In this document: in pieces, positions 53,967 through 63,000 of the stretch
Numbering within the stretch: position 1 is the stretch's first letter
Layout of the letters: the number at the start of each line of letters is the position of its first letter
Origin: Rhynchopus euleeides
Lineage: Eukaryota > Euglenozoa > Diplonemea > Diplonemida > Diplonemidae
DNA length: 64,000 nt
Assembly (NCBI GenBank): GCA_963210315.1
Contig: OY723296.1
Location: forward strand, 1,116,001-1,180,000
Direction: 5' to 3'
Notes under the pieces: model-generated
What the model saw: only the letters and a program-made list of their open reading frames with translations
Told to the model about the DNA's origin: nothing
Database searches by the model: none
Made by a program: the position numbers and the translations under genes

Positions 53967-56900
53967 ATGCGCCTCTCTGTCGGCCACAGGGAGGCTGCCT
54001 CAGGGCTCGGGAGCAGCGCCCCCCACACCCAGGGGAAGGGGCGCTGGCAGCGGGGGTGGGATCCCGATGCCAGGGCAGCAAGGGGTGGCGCCCGTGCCAC
54101 GCTCGGGGATGCCCCGAAGACCACCGCGCAGCTGCTGCAGGAGGTTGCGGACGGGTCGCTGCCGCTCGAGCAGGTCGAGGCGATGCGGTCGCAGCGCCTG
54201 TCCGACCTGCCGCAGGGGTACGGCAGCACCGACAACCCCGCCGCCCCCGACCCGCTGCTCCGCAGCACCGCCACGCGGCGCGACCCGCGCCTGGCTGACA
54301 CCGTGTCGCTCTGCAGGTCCCTCGTCGCCGAGTCGCTCCACAAATCCCAGGAGCTGCCCGAGCGCAGCATCGACAACGAAATCACCCGATTCGACCACCT
54401 CCGGCAGCACCTCGGGCGGTGCCTGGCTACCAGCGAGGCGAGCGCCGAGACGACGCAGCTCTCCCAGCTGAGCCTGGCTAGCAGCAGCGAGCTGGAGCCC
54501 AACGAAATCACACGCGCCCTGAAGGATTTGACGGTGCCAGAGCCGGACAGCCGTGCCGAAGAGGAGCTGGCCGGCAGCCTGGTGCGGACGCATGCCCTGC
54601 GTAATGTGAAGGATGAGTTTTTACAGGACGTGCCACTCTACACCCGGGAGCGCTACGTAGGCTATGTGCGTGACACCGAGCTGGGCGACATGAGCAAGAT
54701 CCTGGAGAGCAAGGCGGCGGTGAGCAACCTCCTCAACAGCGGCGACAACAACGGGGCGCTGCGCCGCATCATCGAGGGCGAGCTGCTCGCCTGGGCGGGG
54801 GCCTTCGAGGGGCCTGGGATGCGGAGGGCGGGGTCGTTTGCCGACGAGGAGTTGAGGCGTGCGGAGGACGAGTCGTTCGACATCAAATCGCAGGCGACGG
54901 AGTTTGAGAGGACGCGGGGCGAGATGCTGACCGCCAACGCACAGCTCGGGGTTGCCTCCAAGGCGATATTCCGCCACCTCGAAACCCTGGTGAAGCGGCA
55001 GGACTTCTTCGCAAAATACATGATGCGCGAGACCACCGGCACCAACACGGTGGTCTCCATGGCACCCGACAAACACAACCCCGCCCTCACCGAGCAAGCC
55101 TCCCTCTCCGGGTTCAGCAGCAGCACCTACCTCGGGAAGCCCCGGCGACGCCGCAGCGCCAGATCCCCCAGCATGCAGGCACCTCCGGAGCCGAAGCGGG
55201 AGGAACCACCACCACCACCACCGGGCGACCCACACTTCAGCGTGGAGGGGATGCTTATGTCGGGGGCACGCCTGCTGACAGATGCGGAAGCGGGTGCGAA
55301 GGACGCCCCTTCCACCGTCCACGACGACCGGCGGGAGGTGATGGAGGGGCTCCTGTCCCTGCGGCAGGAGGAGGTGATCCGCATCAAGCAGGAGAAGGAC
55401 AGCCTCGAGTCGAAGCACCGCCGTGTCATCGCGTTCCTCCGTGCGGAGGTCCTTCTTGTGAGGGCCAAGGTGGAGGAGTTACGGAAGAGCTCCGGTGAGG
55501 TTGTGCGGGGGATTGGGTTCACCGAGTTTTGGGATACCTCGCTCTCGCCGGAGGATATGGACAAACACCTGATGGAGACGGAGACGGAGAATCTGCTCGT
55601 CCAGCTGAGGGAGTCGATGAATGCTGCGAGTGAGGCGGAGCAGGAGCACCTCTGCACGCTGAAGGAGGAGGTCCGCACCTATAAAAAAAACGCCGAGGAT
55701 GCGGAGTGCAAAAACACCCTCCTGACAAAGGCTTTGGACAAGCTCCGCCGCGAGCACAGCACAGAGTTCTCCAACCTCCGGGGAGAAATCCGCACCATGC
55801 GTGAGGTGATAAATGACAGGGACACCTCCCTCAGAGAGATCGGCTTTCGCATGCACTGCCGCAACGAGCAGTACGCCGAGTTGGAGGCAGATGTCATGGA
55901 GCTGAAGGATGCGAAGGTGTCTCTGGAGGAGAACCTCCAAGACATGCAGGGGACTCTGCAGGAGACGGTGTCGATGGATGACCACCTGTCGCAGCTGAAG
56001 CAGGCCCAGGAGCTGTGGCAGAAGGAGCTGCTGGGGGAGAAGCTGAAGCGCACCGCTCTCTCCGGGCAGATCAAAGAGCATCGGAAGGAGATTGAGTCCT
56101 TTCCGGATCAGATCCGCGACCTCCGTGCGGAGCACATCAAGGAGCTGTGCAAGGTGACGGAGGAGAAGGAGCATGTTGAGAAAACCCGATCGGATGTCTG
56201 CGAGGCATGGCTCGGCCTCCTCCAGAGCGAAGTGGAATCAGTTATCGAGACGCGCAACGGGCTGGTCGGATCCGCCCCGCAGCACGTCCGGCGGTCCGCC
56301 TTCGAGGCGATGAGCAAAAGGTTGAGGCATGTGCGCGACTGCCTGCAGGCCGACAGCAACCCCTCCACCGCCTTCTTCGTAGGGGCCTCTTCGAAAAACC
56401 CGCTGAACGGGATGCGGGAGGGGATCCTCGAGCAGATCGCGTCAGCCCTCCACGCACACCTCGGGTCCCACCAGGATGAGGCAGGGAGCCAGCTGGCCCT
56501 GCTGGAGCAGGAGGTGGTTGAGCTGCGCGAGAAGATCCAAACCGTTGCGTTCGACTCGGAGTCAGCCGAGAAGAGGCTGTCGACGATGGCGGCAGAGCAG
56601 ACCTACGCAAAGCGGCTGATCCAGAAGTTCTGCACCGTTTTCCAGGCTTGCGGTGACCCGACCCTGAACCTTTCCGACCTGTCGGAGGCGAAGGTGAAGG
56701 AGACGTTTCGGATCCCGCCCGATTTTGACCCCATCTGCTGGAAGAGCGAGGAGGCTGCCCTCAACACTTCCCTCTCGCTGTTTGCCGTGCAGCGCACCCA
56801 CAACGAGCAGGTGTACCGCGAGTTTAAGGAATCCGCCTTCTGCGAGCTGTACATCACCACAGAGTTTGCCAAGCGCTCCCTCCTGCTGCTGCAGGATCTG

Positions 56901-59900
56901 AACGACCCCAAGCCGCAGGGCATGCCTGCTGTGAAGGATGTGAAGACAGCCTTCTCAAGGCATCTGCAGGACAAGTCGCAGGCAGCTGCAGACGATACGG
57001 AGGCAGTGCGCAGCGACAGCGCCACCCAAGAGCACATCAACCCCATGACGTTCACCCTCACGCTGGCTTCCCAATGCATCCTGGAGCTGCGCAGGAATGT
57101 GCCGACCATGCTGACCCGGCTTGTGAAGTTCCGGAACCTCTTTGCGGAGGAGGAGAAGATCTCACTCGACACCTTTGAGGACCGTGACCGCGTGCTGATG
57201 AGCCGCGCCACGAAACACACCATCCGGAGGGTCCGCGAGAGGGTGGGCTATGACATACGCCTGCGTGCCATCGCTGCCCGGATCGAGAAGCGGACAAAAT
57301 ATGGTGTTGTGAAGAGCAGGCGGCAGCGCCACCAGCCTGTTGCTGACTTAGGGGCGAGCCATGTGTCGGCTGCCGAGTCAGGGGGGCTGTGTGAGTCGGA
57401 TACGGGCAGCGCTGTGGAGTATGACAGCGACGAGGAGCACTGGACGGAGGAGGAGGAGGACGCGCATCAGAAGGAGCTGGCGCAGCTGAAGCAGATCGAG
57501 GTGGACCTCCTGCAGCAGCGCGCCATATTCCTGCAGAGGGAGGGCACCCGCAGCTTCCTGCTGCAGCAGCAGCGCTTCGACAACTATATGAAGGTTGCAG
57601 ATGTGTATGCGAAGTATAAAATCCGGGAGAAGCTCGAGGAGGGCACACTCCTCCCGGCATTCGACAGTGCAAAGCCCGACACCCCCGCCCTGAAGTCCAA
57701 ACAGGGGGGGCAGGGCAAGGGCGTGAGGCGTGCTGCCGCAGGGAAGGGCCCTGCCGAAGGGGAGGGTGCTGGGGCCGCAGGCCCCCTCGCCGCGCTGCGG
57801 AAGAAGGGCGCAAAGGATATCGCCCAGAAGATGACGCAGCAGCAAGGGGATGCGGAGCCGGCCCACCCGCCCTCGCGGGGGAACAGCTTCGCCAGGAAGC
57901 AGGCGGAGGCGTCGGAGGCGCATGCCAACACAATCATCAACAAGAGGGACGCGGAGATTGCGGAGCTGAAGAAGCAGGTGAAGGGCATGCAGCTTGAGGC
58001 GAAGTCTTCCGGGGAGGAGGCTGCGAAGCTGGAGAAGGCGCTGCACAAGGCAGAGAAGCTCCTGAAGGAGGCGGAGACCGCAAAGCCGCGCTCCCGCGCC
58101 AGCTCCGTCGCCTCCAGGGCAGCGCCGAAGCCCTCTCCCGCCCCCCCGCGGACTCCGGAGCCGCGCCCCGCCCCTCCCACGGCAGACACGGCTGTCGACA
58201 CCTCTGACCTGCCTGTCCCGCCGCCGACACAGCCTGCCACGCCACGACCCGAGCTCACCGCAACGGAGTGGGCATCGGCGCTGCGCCGCCCCGCCTCGAT
58301 GGATCGGGAGGCGGGGTGCTGCCCCGCTGAGTTGATCCGCACCTCCGACACCGCGGCGCAGGCCGGGGCCCCGCCCCCCGCATGCGAGGATGCGGAGACG
58401 GAGGCGTGCCTGATCCCTGAAGTCGACACCGTCGGGGTTAACACCGACACCATTGAGGAGGCTCCACCGACATCCACACCGCCACCCCCGCCGCCACCAC
58501 CCCTGGTTGTCATCAAGGTGACGCGCAGCATCGCGCTGCAGTGCCCTCTCGGCGATGGGAATGCCGACGATACTGCCGACGTGTCTGATGGAGCAACACC
58601 GTGTGGCAACACCGTGTGCATCGCCTGCGGGTTGATGGAAGGGTGGTATCCCTTCTGCGGAGAGACAGGCTCGGCACATCCGAATGGTTCTGCGGGGGTG
58701 CCCGCCCCACGCCCCTCCATCGGGAGCAGCGGTGGGGTCGTGGCAATCCCCACCGCAGGCGTTGCGGCCTCCGAATGCCTCGACCTGGAGGAGGACTGCA
58801 GGAGCATCTCCAGTCGGAGCATCGCTGTGGAGACAGACCCGGCCTTCCTGATGCAGTGGGGGCCTGCGTCGCCACCATCTCTTGCCATGTCGCCCCGAAG
58901 CGAGGATGGGTGTGGAGGAGGAGGAGGAGGGGGTGATGCGCCTGGGGTGCTGCCGTGGGATATCGCAACCCCCGCAGCTCCACCACAGCAGCCGCAGAAT
59001 GTCAGCCAGAGTGTTAACATCGGGGCCCTGTCGGAGAAGCTTCTCCCGGTGTCCTCAGCCTCAGCGAAGCTTGCGTGCCTCGATTGTGGCTATCTCAAAA
59101 CCCTGAAATTCTGCCCCGACACAGGGCTGAGGCACCAGAAGGGGAGCCCCGCAAAGCCCCTCACGCGGATGACGATCGAGACAGAGTTTGACACCCCCCC
59201 AGAGGAGCAGCAGGCCTCCCCAAGCCAGCGCCACCCAGGAGTGGGGAAAGGGGGCTTCCCCCGGCCCAAAGGCTATGTCATGCCGGAGGAGGCTGCTGTC
59301 CCTTCCCCGGGGAGGTCCGCAGGGGGGTCGCAGAGGAGGGGGAGGAGGTTTGGGAGTCCGACAGCTGTTGACTTGCAGGATATGATTTCGTCTGGGGATA
59401 TGGAAGGGGATGTCAGGTCTCTGAGGGAGCGTCTGGCGCTGACCTCGCGTGCGCTGGATCTGACCCGGAAGGAGAATGGGAGGCTGAAGGAGATCATGGT
59501 GGAGGTCCCGCGGGAAGCTGCCATGTCATCGCAGGTTCGGGGGAGCCGCGTGTCGCTCCCGCCGAGATCCTTCCCGTCCTCCTCCCTCCCGGGGTCCCGC
59601 CCGGGCAGCGCGGTGCCTGATGGAGGGATGCCTCAGGATCTCCGGCAGACCCACCACCAGCAGCAGCAGCCCTACCTCATCCCCACCTGCACCCCCGAGC
59701 TCAATCAGGGGGATCGGGACCCCCTCTGCGAGCCGTATCTCTCAACAGATGGCTTTTTCTCCGGAACCTCGACAGCCGCAACCGCTTCAACCCCCGGAGC
59801 TCTGAGCGAGCCGAACACGTCACAGATGCGGATCGAGGGTGGGCACAACACCCCTTTTCCAGGAGGGAGTCGGGGCCACCTCCCCGCAGGGATGGGAGGC

Positions 59901-61340
59901 ATCTCCTTGGGGGGGAGGGGGGGCAGGCGCCCTGTCACCGCATCATCTCCTGGGGTTGGGGTGCCTGCAGGGGGAGGAGGAGGTGGGGCGAGCTGCCACC
60001 CGTTGGAGGATCCGATGAGGTTTCTGGAGGCGATCCGCGGGCAGTCGCGGTTCCTCTTCTACCGGATGAAGGGGTTCCTCGAATCGGTCATCGCGCAGAC
60101 CGCGGGGGAGATTGAGGTTGGGGTCGGGGCTGCCGGGGCGGGGCAGAATGGCCAGCTCCTCCTCCCGCCCCCTGCGCCTCTAGCAGCAGCCCCTCGGTGT
60201 GTTTCGGCGCCTGCGCTGCGCATCCCCGGCAATCTCTCGCAGGACATGCCTCACTCTGGCATCCACACCCAGAAGAACTGCGAGGAGGGTCGGGTTGCTC
60301 TCTCCGAAGGCCTCGCAGGCCCAACACCAATCAGCTCTGAGCTGCAAACCCTCGAGACGTTTATAGGAGAGGGAGCTCTCCCTGAAGGGGTGAGCCAGGC
60401 AATCAGCTCCCTCGATAAAGACCTCCGCCAGCTGAGCGTCAGCGAGTTTGCAAGGCTGGAGGCAGAGTGGAGGGCGTCCGGGATGGAGACATTCACCCAA
60501 CTCCGCGACGAACGGGTCAGGCAGATCCAGGAGTGCAGGAGAGAAGCGCACGTCTCCTCCAGATCCGCCTATGCGGAACGGCCTGTCGGGTCGGCTGGGG
60601 CACCTCCGCCCAGACGGATCGGCTGCAGCAGCGTCTACCGCTGCGGCACCCCATCGGAGGGTCTCCCGAAGGGAGACCTCTATGTGGGTGTGGTGAATTA
60701 CCTCCTCCGGCAGTCATCCCTCCTCACCGCGGGGCGTGCTGCGCCGGAGCTGGGCCTCTCCGTTGGGAATGGGTTTAACGGCGCCAGCCTCGACACCCTG
60801 CAGCGCGCCACGGCGGATAGCAAGCTGGACGACATGGGCAAGCTCTGCCGTGCCACGCTTCCCCCGGGGATACCCCGCCCCGCCACCGCGGGAGGCGGCC
60901 CGCAGGGTGCTTCGGAGGAGCAGATGCCACCCACCTCGCTGCTCCCTCCGTTCTCCGCTGCACGTCGTGCCCTCACACCCCTGCCTGCTGCGAGGCAGGA
61001 GATGGAGGATGGGGTCAGGCGTGGCGGTGGTGGTGGTGCCGTGCGGCTGCCCGACCCCATGGGTAGTGGTGGCGAGGTGCTGCCAGCGCGCATCCTGGCA
61101 GCTGGTGGCGGTGGGCTGCGGGCATCGCCTCTGGAGAGGAGCGTTGCGGAGGGGCTGCAGGCGCTGCGGGTTGCGGCGCCGGAGGGAGGCGGGCCGAGGG
61201 CGGGTGAGGGGCAGGTCGTTGCGAGGCATGTCGAGGCGGTGGCAGCGTCGGTGCGGGTCGGGAGGCCCGCGAGGAGGAAGCAGGACAGCCTCCCTTCGGC
61301 GCAGCTGAGGGGGGGGAAGTCCCGTCGGGATGCGGCGTAG
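53967..61340 (+). CDS. 2457-residue coiled-coil protein with a duplicated Cys/His motif
   Basis: One uninterrupted exon with no family recognised. ATG 53967 is chosen over the frame's earlier opening because of the acceptor-like AG just upstream. Residues about 460-740 form a long heptad-rich coiled coil; further coils lie at about 838-874, 1155-1231 (after an acidic EEEE stretch) and 1311-1372. Between and after these are Pro/Ser/Gly-rich segments. Two copies of a C-x2-C-G-x(6-8)-F-C-x2-T-G-x2-H pattern occur: CIACGLMEGWYPFCGETGSA then H (from Cys1551), and CLDCGYLKTLKFCPDTGLRH (from Cys1704). They look like zinc-binding knuckles. There is no motor, kinase or membrane segment. Large coiled-coil proteins of this kind often belong to basal bodies, flagella or the cytoskeleton, but that is inference only. 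Codon use matches the other genes. Confidence 0.8.
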   Translation: MRLSVGHREAASGLGSSAPHTQGKGRWQRGWDPDARAARGGARATLGDAPKTTAQLLQEVADGSLPLEQVEAMRSQRLSDLPQGYGSTDNPAAPDPLLRSTATRRDPRLADTVSLCRSLVAESLHKSQELPERSIDNEITRFDHLRQHLGRCLATSEASAETTQLSQLSLASSSELEPNEITRALKDLTVPEPDSRAEEELAGSLVRTHALRNVKDEFLQDVPLYTRERYVGYVRDTELGDMSKILESKAAVSNLLNSGDNNGALRRIIEGELLAWAGAFEGPGMRRAGSFADEELRRAEDESFDIKSQATEFERTRGEMLTANAQLGVASKAIFRHLETLVKRQDFFAKYMMRETTGTNTVVSMAPDKHNPALTEQASLSGFSSSTYLGKPRRRRSARSPSMQAPPEPKREEPPPPPPGDPHFSVEGMLMSGARLLTDAEAGAKDAPSTVHDDRREVMEGLLSLRQEEVIRIKQEKDSLESKHRRVIAFLRAEVLLVRAKVEELRKSSGEVVRGIGFTEFWDTSLSPEDMDKHLMETETENLLVQLRESMNAASEAEQEHLCTLKEEVRTYKKNAEDAECKNTLLTKALDKLRREHSTEFSNLRGEIRTMREVINDRDTSLREIGFRMHCRNEQYAELEADVMELKDAKVSLEENLQDMQGTLQETVSMDDHLSQLKQAQELWQKELLGEKLKRTALSGQIKEHRKEIESFPDQIRDLRAEHIKELCKVTEEKEHVEKTRSDVCEAWLGLLQSEVESVIETRNGLVGSAPQHVRRSAFEAMSKRLRHVRDCLQADSNPSTAFFVGASSKNPLNGMREGILEQIASALHAHLGSHQDEAGSQLALLEQEVVELREKIQTVAFDSESAEKRLSTMAAEQTYAKRLIQKFCTVFQACGDPTLNLSDLSEAKVKETFRIPPDFDPICWKSEEAALNTSLSLFAVQRTHNEQVYREFKESAFCELYITTEFAKRSLLLLQDLNDPKPQGMPAVKDVKTAFSRHLQDKSQAAADDTEAVRSDSATQEHINPMTFTLTLASQCILELRRNVPTMLTRLVKFRNLFAEEEKISLDTFEDRDRVLMSRATKHTIRRVRERVGYDIRLRAIAARIEKRTKYGVVKSRRQRHQPVADLGASHVSAAESGGLCESDTGSAVEYDSDEEHWTEEEEDAHQKELAQLKQIEVDLLQQRAIFLQREGTRSFLLQQQRFDNYMKVADVYAKYKIREKLEEGTLLPAFDSAKPDTPALKSKQGGQGKGVRRAAAGKGPAEGEGAGAAGPLAALRKKGAKDIAQKMTQQQGDAEPAHPPSRGNSFARKQAEASEAHANTIINKRDAEIAELKKQVKGMQLEAKSSGEEAAKLEKALHKAEKLLKEAETAKPRSRASSVASRAAPKPSPAPPRTPEPRPAPPTADTAVDTSDLPVPPPTQPATPRPELTATEWASALRRPASMDREAGCCPAELIRTSDTAAQAGAPPPACEDAETEACLIPEVDTVGVNTDTIEEAPPTSTPPPPPPPPLVVIKVTRSIALQCPLGDGNADDTADVSDGATPCGNTVCIACGLMEGWYPFCGETGSAHPNGSAGVPAPRPSIGSSGGVVAIPTAGVAASECLDLEEDCRSISSRSIAVETDPAFLMQWGPASPPSLAMSPRSEDGCGGGGGGGDAPGVLPWDIATPAAPPQQPQNVSQSVNIGALSEKLLPVSSASAKLACLDCGYLKTLKFCPDTGLRHQKGSPAKPLTRMTIETEFDTPPEEQQASPSQRHPGVGKGGFPRPKGYVMPEEAAVPSPGRSAGGSQRRGRRFGSPTAVDLQDMISSGDMEGDVRSLRERLALTSRALDLTRKENGRLKEIMVEVPREAAMSSQVRGSRVSLPPRSFPSSSLPGSRPGSAVPDGGMPQDLRQTHHQQQQPYLIPTCTPELNQGDRDPLCEPYLSTDGFFSGTSTAATASTPGALSEPNTSQMRIEGGHNTPFPGGSRGHLPAGMGGISLGGRGGRRPVTASSPGVGVPAGGGGGGASCHPLEDPMRFLEAIRGQSRFLFYRMKGFLESVIAQTAGEIEVGVGAAGAGQNGQLLLPPPAPLAAAPRCVSAPALRIPGNLSQDMPHSGIHTQKNCEEGRVALSEGLAGPTPISSELQTLETFIGEGALPEGVSQAISSLDKDLRQLSVSEFARLEAEWRASGMETFTQLRDERVRQIQECRREAHVSSRSAYAERPVGSAGAPPPRRIGCSSVYRCGTPSEGLPKGDLYVGVVNYLLRQSSLLTAGRAAPELGLSVGNGFNGASLDTLQRATADSKLDDMGKLCRATLPPGIPRPATAGGGPQGASEEQMPPTSLLPPFSAARRALTPLPAARQEMEDGVRRGGGGGAVRLPDPMGSGGEVLPARILAAGGGGLRASPLERSVAEGLQALRVAAPEGGGPRAGEGQVVARHVEAVAASVRVGRPARRKQDSLPSAQLRGGKSRRDAA

Positions 61341-61381
61341 CCCCGGCCTGTGGGGGTGGTGTTGGTGGCCTGCTTGTCATA
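61341..61381. other. 3' flank of the coiled-coil gene
   Basis: Only 41 bases separate the stop codon from the R2 repeat, so R2 and the elements nested in it may lie in the 3' UTR. Confidence 0.4.
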
Positions 61382-61574
61382 AAACCAGACAAATGAATCG
61401 CCCAACTGAATCGTGCTAGCTAAACTCCGGAAAGAAGTGTCTTTTTTCGTTGAACGCAGCCAAATATAAGGCCTAACCTGTTTTGGCGCACGGGTGTGAT
61501 GACAAAAGGGAAAAGTGCTAGCACGAACATGATGTTGGTCTTCTGGTTATGTCTGGTTTCTTAGAACACTTAAC
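61382..61574 (+). repeat. Dispersed repeat R2, copy split by a hAT-like insertion
   Basis: Nearly identical to 39167-39359. It stops at CACTTAAC, where the transposon begins, and resumes at 62171 (CACTTAACGTGTATGCAA). Confidence 0.9.
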
Positions 61575-62170
61575 CAGTGATTTTCCCCCGTGGCGAAAAA
61601 ATAAAATTTCGCAAAAAAAAAAAATCTCTGGAAAAATCGTCCGGCGAAAAAAGTTTTTTCGCCACGGGGGTTTTTGGTGGGAATTTTTCAGGGGGTCTGG
61701 GGAGAGGTCCTGGAGGAAAAAAAATCAGGCCCAGGAAAAAATGGGAGGGCCTGCTCTGTGAGCCCCACCAAGCAGTCACAGATTGGCAGGACAAGACCTG
61801 CAGAGGGTGGCTGCAAAGAACAGATGTTCACTACCGTGGCCTCCGGCGGCTGCGGGGCTCCGCCCCCCAGACCCCCCTTGTGGAACCCAGGCCCACAAGC
61901 CGTACAGCAACCCCAGGAATACGAAAACGCCCAAAATCTGTAGCCTCGACGGGACGGATGTTCACTACCGTGGCCTCCGGCGGCTGGGGGGCTCCGCCCC
62001 CCAGACCCCCCCTGTCGCGTGTGCCTGTCTCGCAAGTCCTTGGGCGTATGCGACTGGCCATCTCCGCGTAGTCTCGGGCGCGCGAAGCGCGCCCGAGAAA
62101 AATTTTTCCGGGTGGGAAATTTTTTTTTCGCCGGCATTTTTGAGATTTTCAGCGGAGAGGAAAATCACTG
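61575..62170. mobile_element. 596-bp hAT-like non-autonomous transposon
   Basis: Terminal inverted repeats CAGTGATTTTCC / GGAAAATCACTG and an exact 8-bp target duplication CACTTAAC (61567-61574 and 62171-62178). The empty site is intact in the R2 copy at 39352-39359. An 8-bp duplication with CA-TG type ends is characteristic of the hAT superfamily. Inside are two copies of a ~60-bp unit 134 bases apart (61823 and 61957, GATGTTCACTACCGTGGCCT...) and a perfect 11-bp hairpin at 62073-62097. It has no transposase. Confidence 0.9.
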
Positions 62171-62202
62171 CACTTAACGTGTATGCAAAAAAAAAACGTG
62201 TT

Positions 62203-62310
62203 GGGGGCTTTCGCTGGTCGTTATCCTTCGTCAATCTTCGTCAGTTTTCAGCTAAGTCAACAGGAAATGCACCAAAATGCACTGACGGTCACCCCGTAGC
62301 GAAGACCCCC
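62203..62310. mobile_element. 108-bp MITE (family M1) with 3-bp target duplication
   Basis: Left GGGGGCTTTCGCTGG, right AGCGAAGACCCCC, flanked by GTT on both sides. The reverse complement is close to 23398-23505. Confidence 0.85.
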
Positions 62311-62327
62311 GTTGGCATTTTTTTTTT

Positions 62328-62540
62328 ACTAGTTACGAGCGACGAAGCGTAGCGAAGTCGCGAAGTAACGAAGGAAATCGTACGACTGAAGCTTTGGATT
62401 AGCACCTCATGCCACTTCACAGGGCCTCAACACAGCCTTGAGACAGCAAGTGTGCGCTCAACAAAAAGTAGTCCGGAACTGTTCTCCCACAGTTGCTGGA
62501 CAGGGTGTCTATAATGAAGCGAAAGGAGTACGATTTTCTG
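62328..62540 (+). repeat. Dispersed repeat R3, long copy
   Basis: Nearly identical to 13058-13271 in the same orientation; preceded in both places by a run of T. Confidence 0.85.
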
Positions 62541-63000
62541 GAGAAAATAGGAACGTGTTGACACATCATTCGGCACGTCAGCTCGCTCGATGTTGGGGGG
62601 AGGGGGAGGGGGGGAGGAGGGGGTTCTACAAAAACCAAAATCCCCGCCTCGGCTTAGCCAGCTGGGCCACCCTGCCCGGCGAGATTGTTGAGGCCACGTC
62701 TTCCGGCGTGGCGTGGCAGTCTGACAGGCGGGATCTTCTAACCGCACCCACCCCGCCCCGCCCCACCCACGCACTCTATTGAGGCGTGGGTAGGTGTGTG
62801 GTGGTATGCCTGGCTTCTTTCTTGTATTGGAGGGGGGGAGGGGTGGCGATCCCCAGGAGGCCCCTGGCTGCTAAGGCCAGGCTAGAAGGCTTTATGGACC
62901 CGGCACAAGGGACGCAGCATCAGGTGCAGACGAGGGCGGGTTGGCGAGGGCCCTACCTGATTGCCCCAACCCACCGCACACACCCCCCCCCCCCCTAGGG
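62541..63000. other. Spacer with G and C runs
   Basis: G-rich tracts at about 62595-62622 and a C run ending CCCTAGGG at 63000. No gene is seen. Confidence 0.5.

Noticed and set aside
57584-59020. 478-codon minus-strand frame opposite the coiled-coil gene
   Set aside because: Low-complexity Ser/Ala/Gly composition; antisense shadow.
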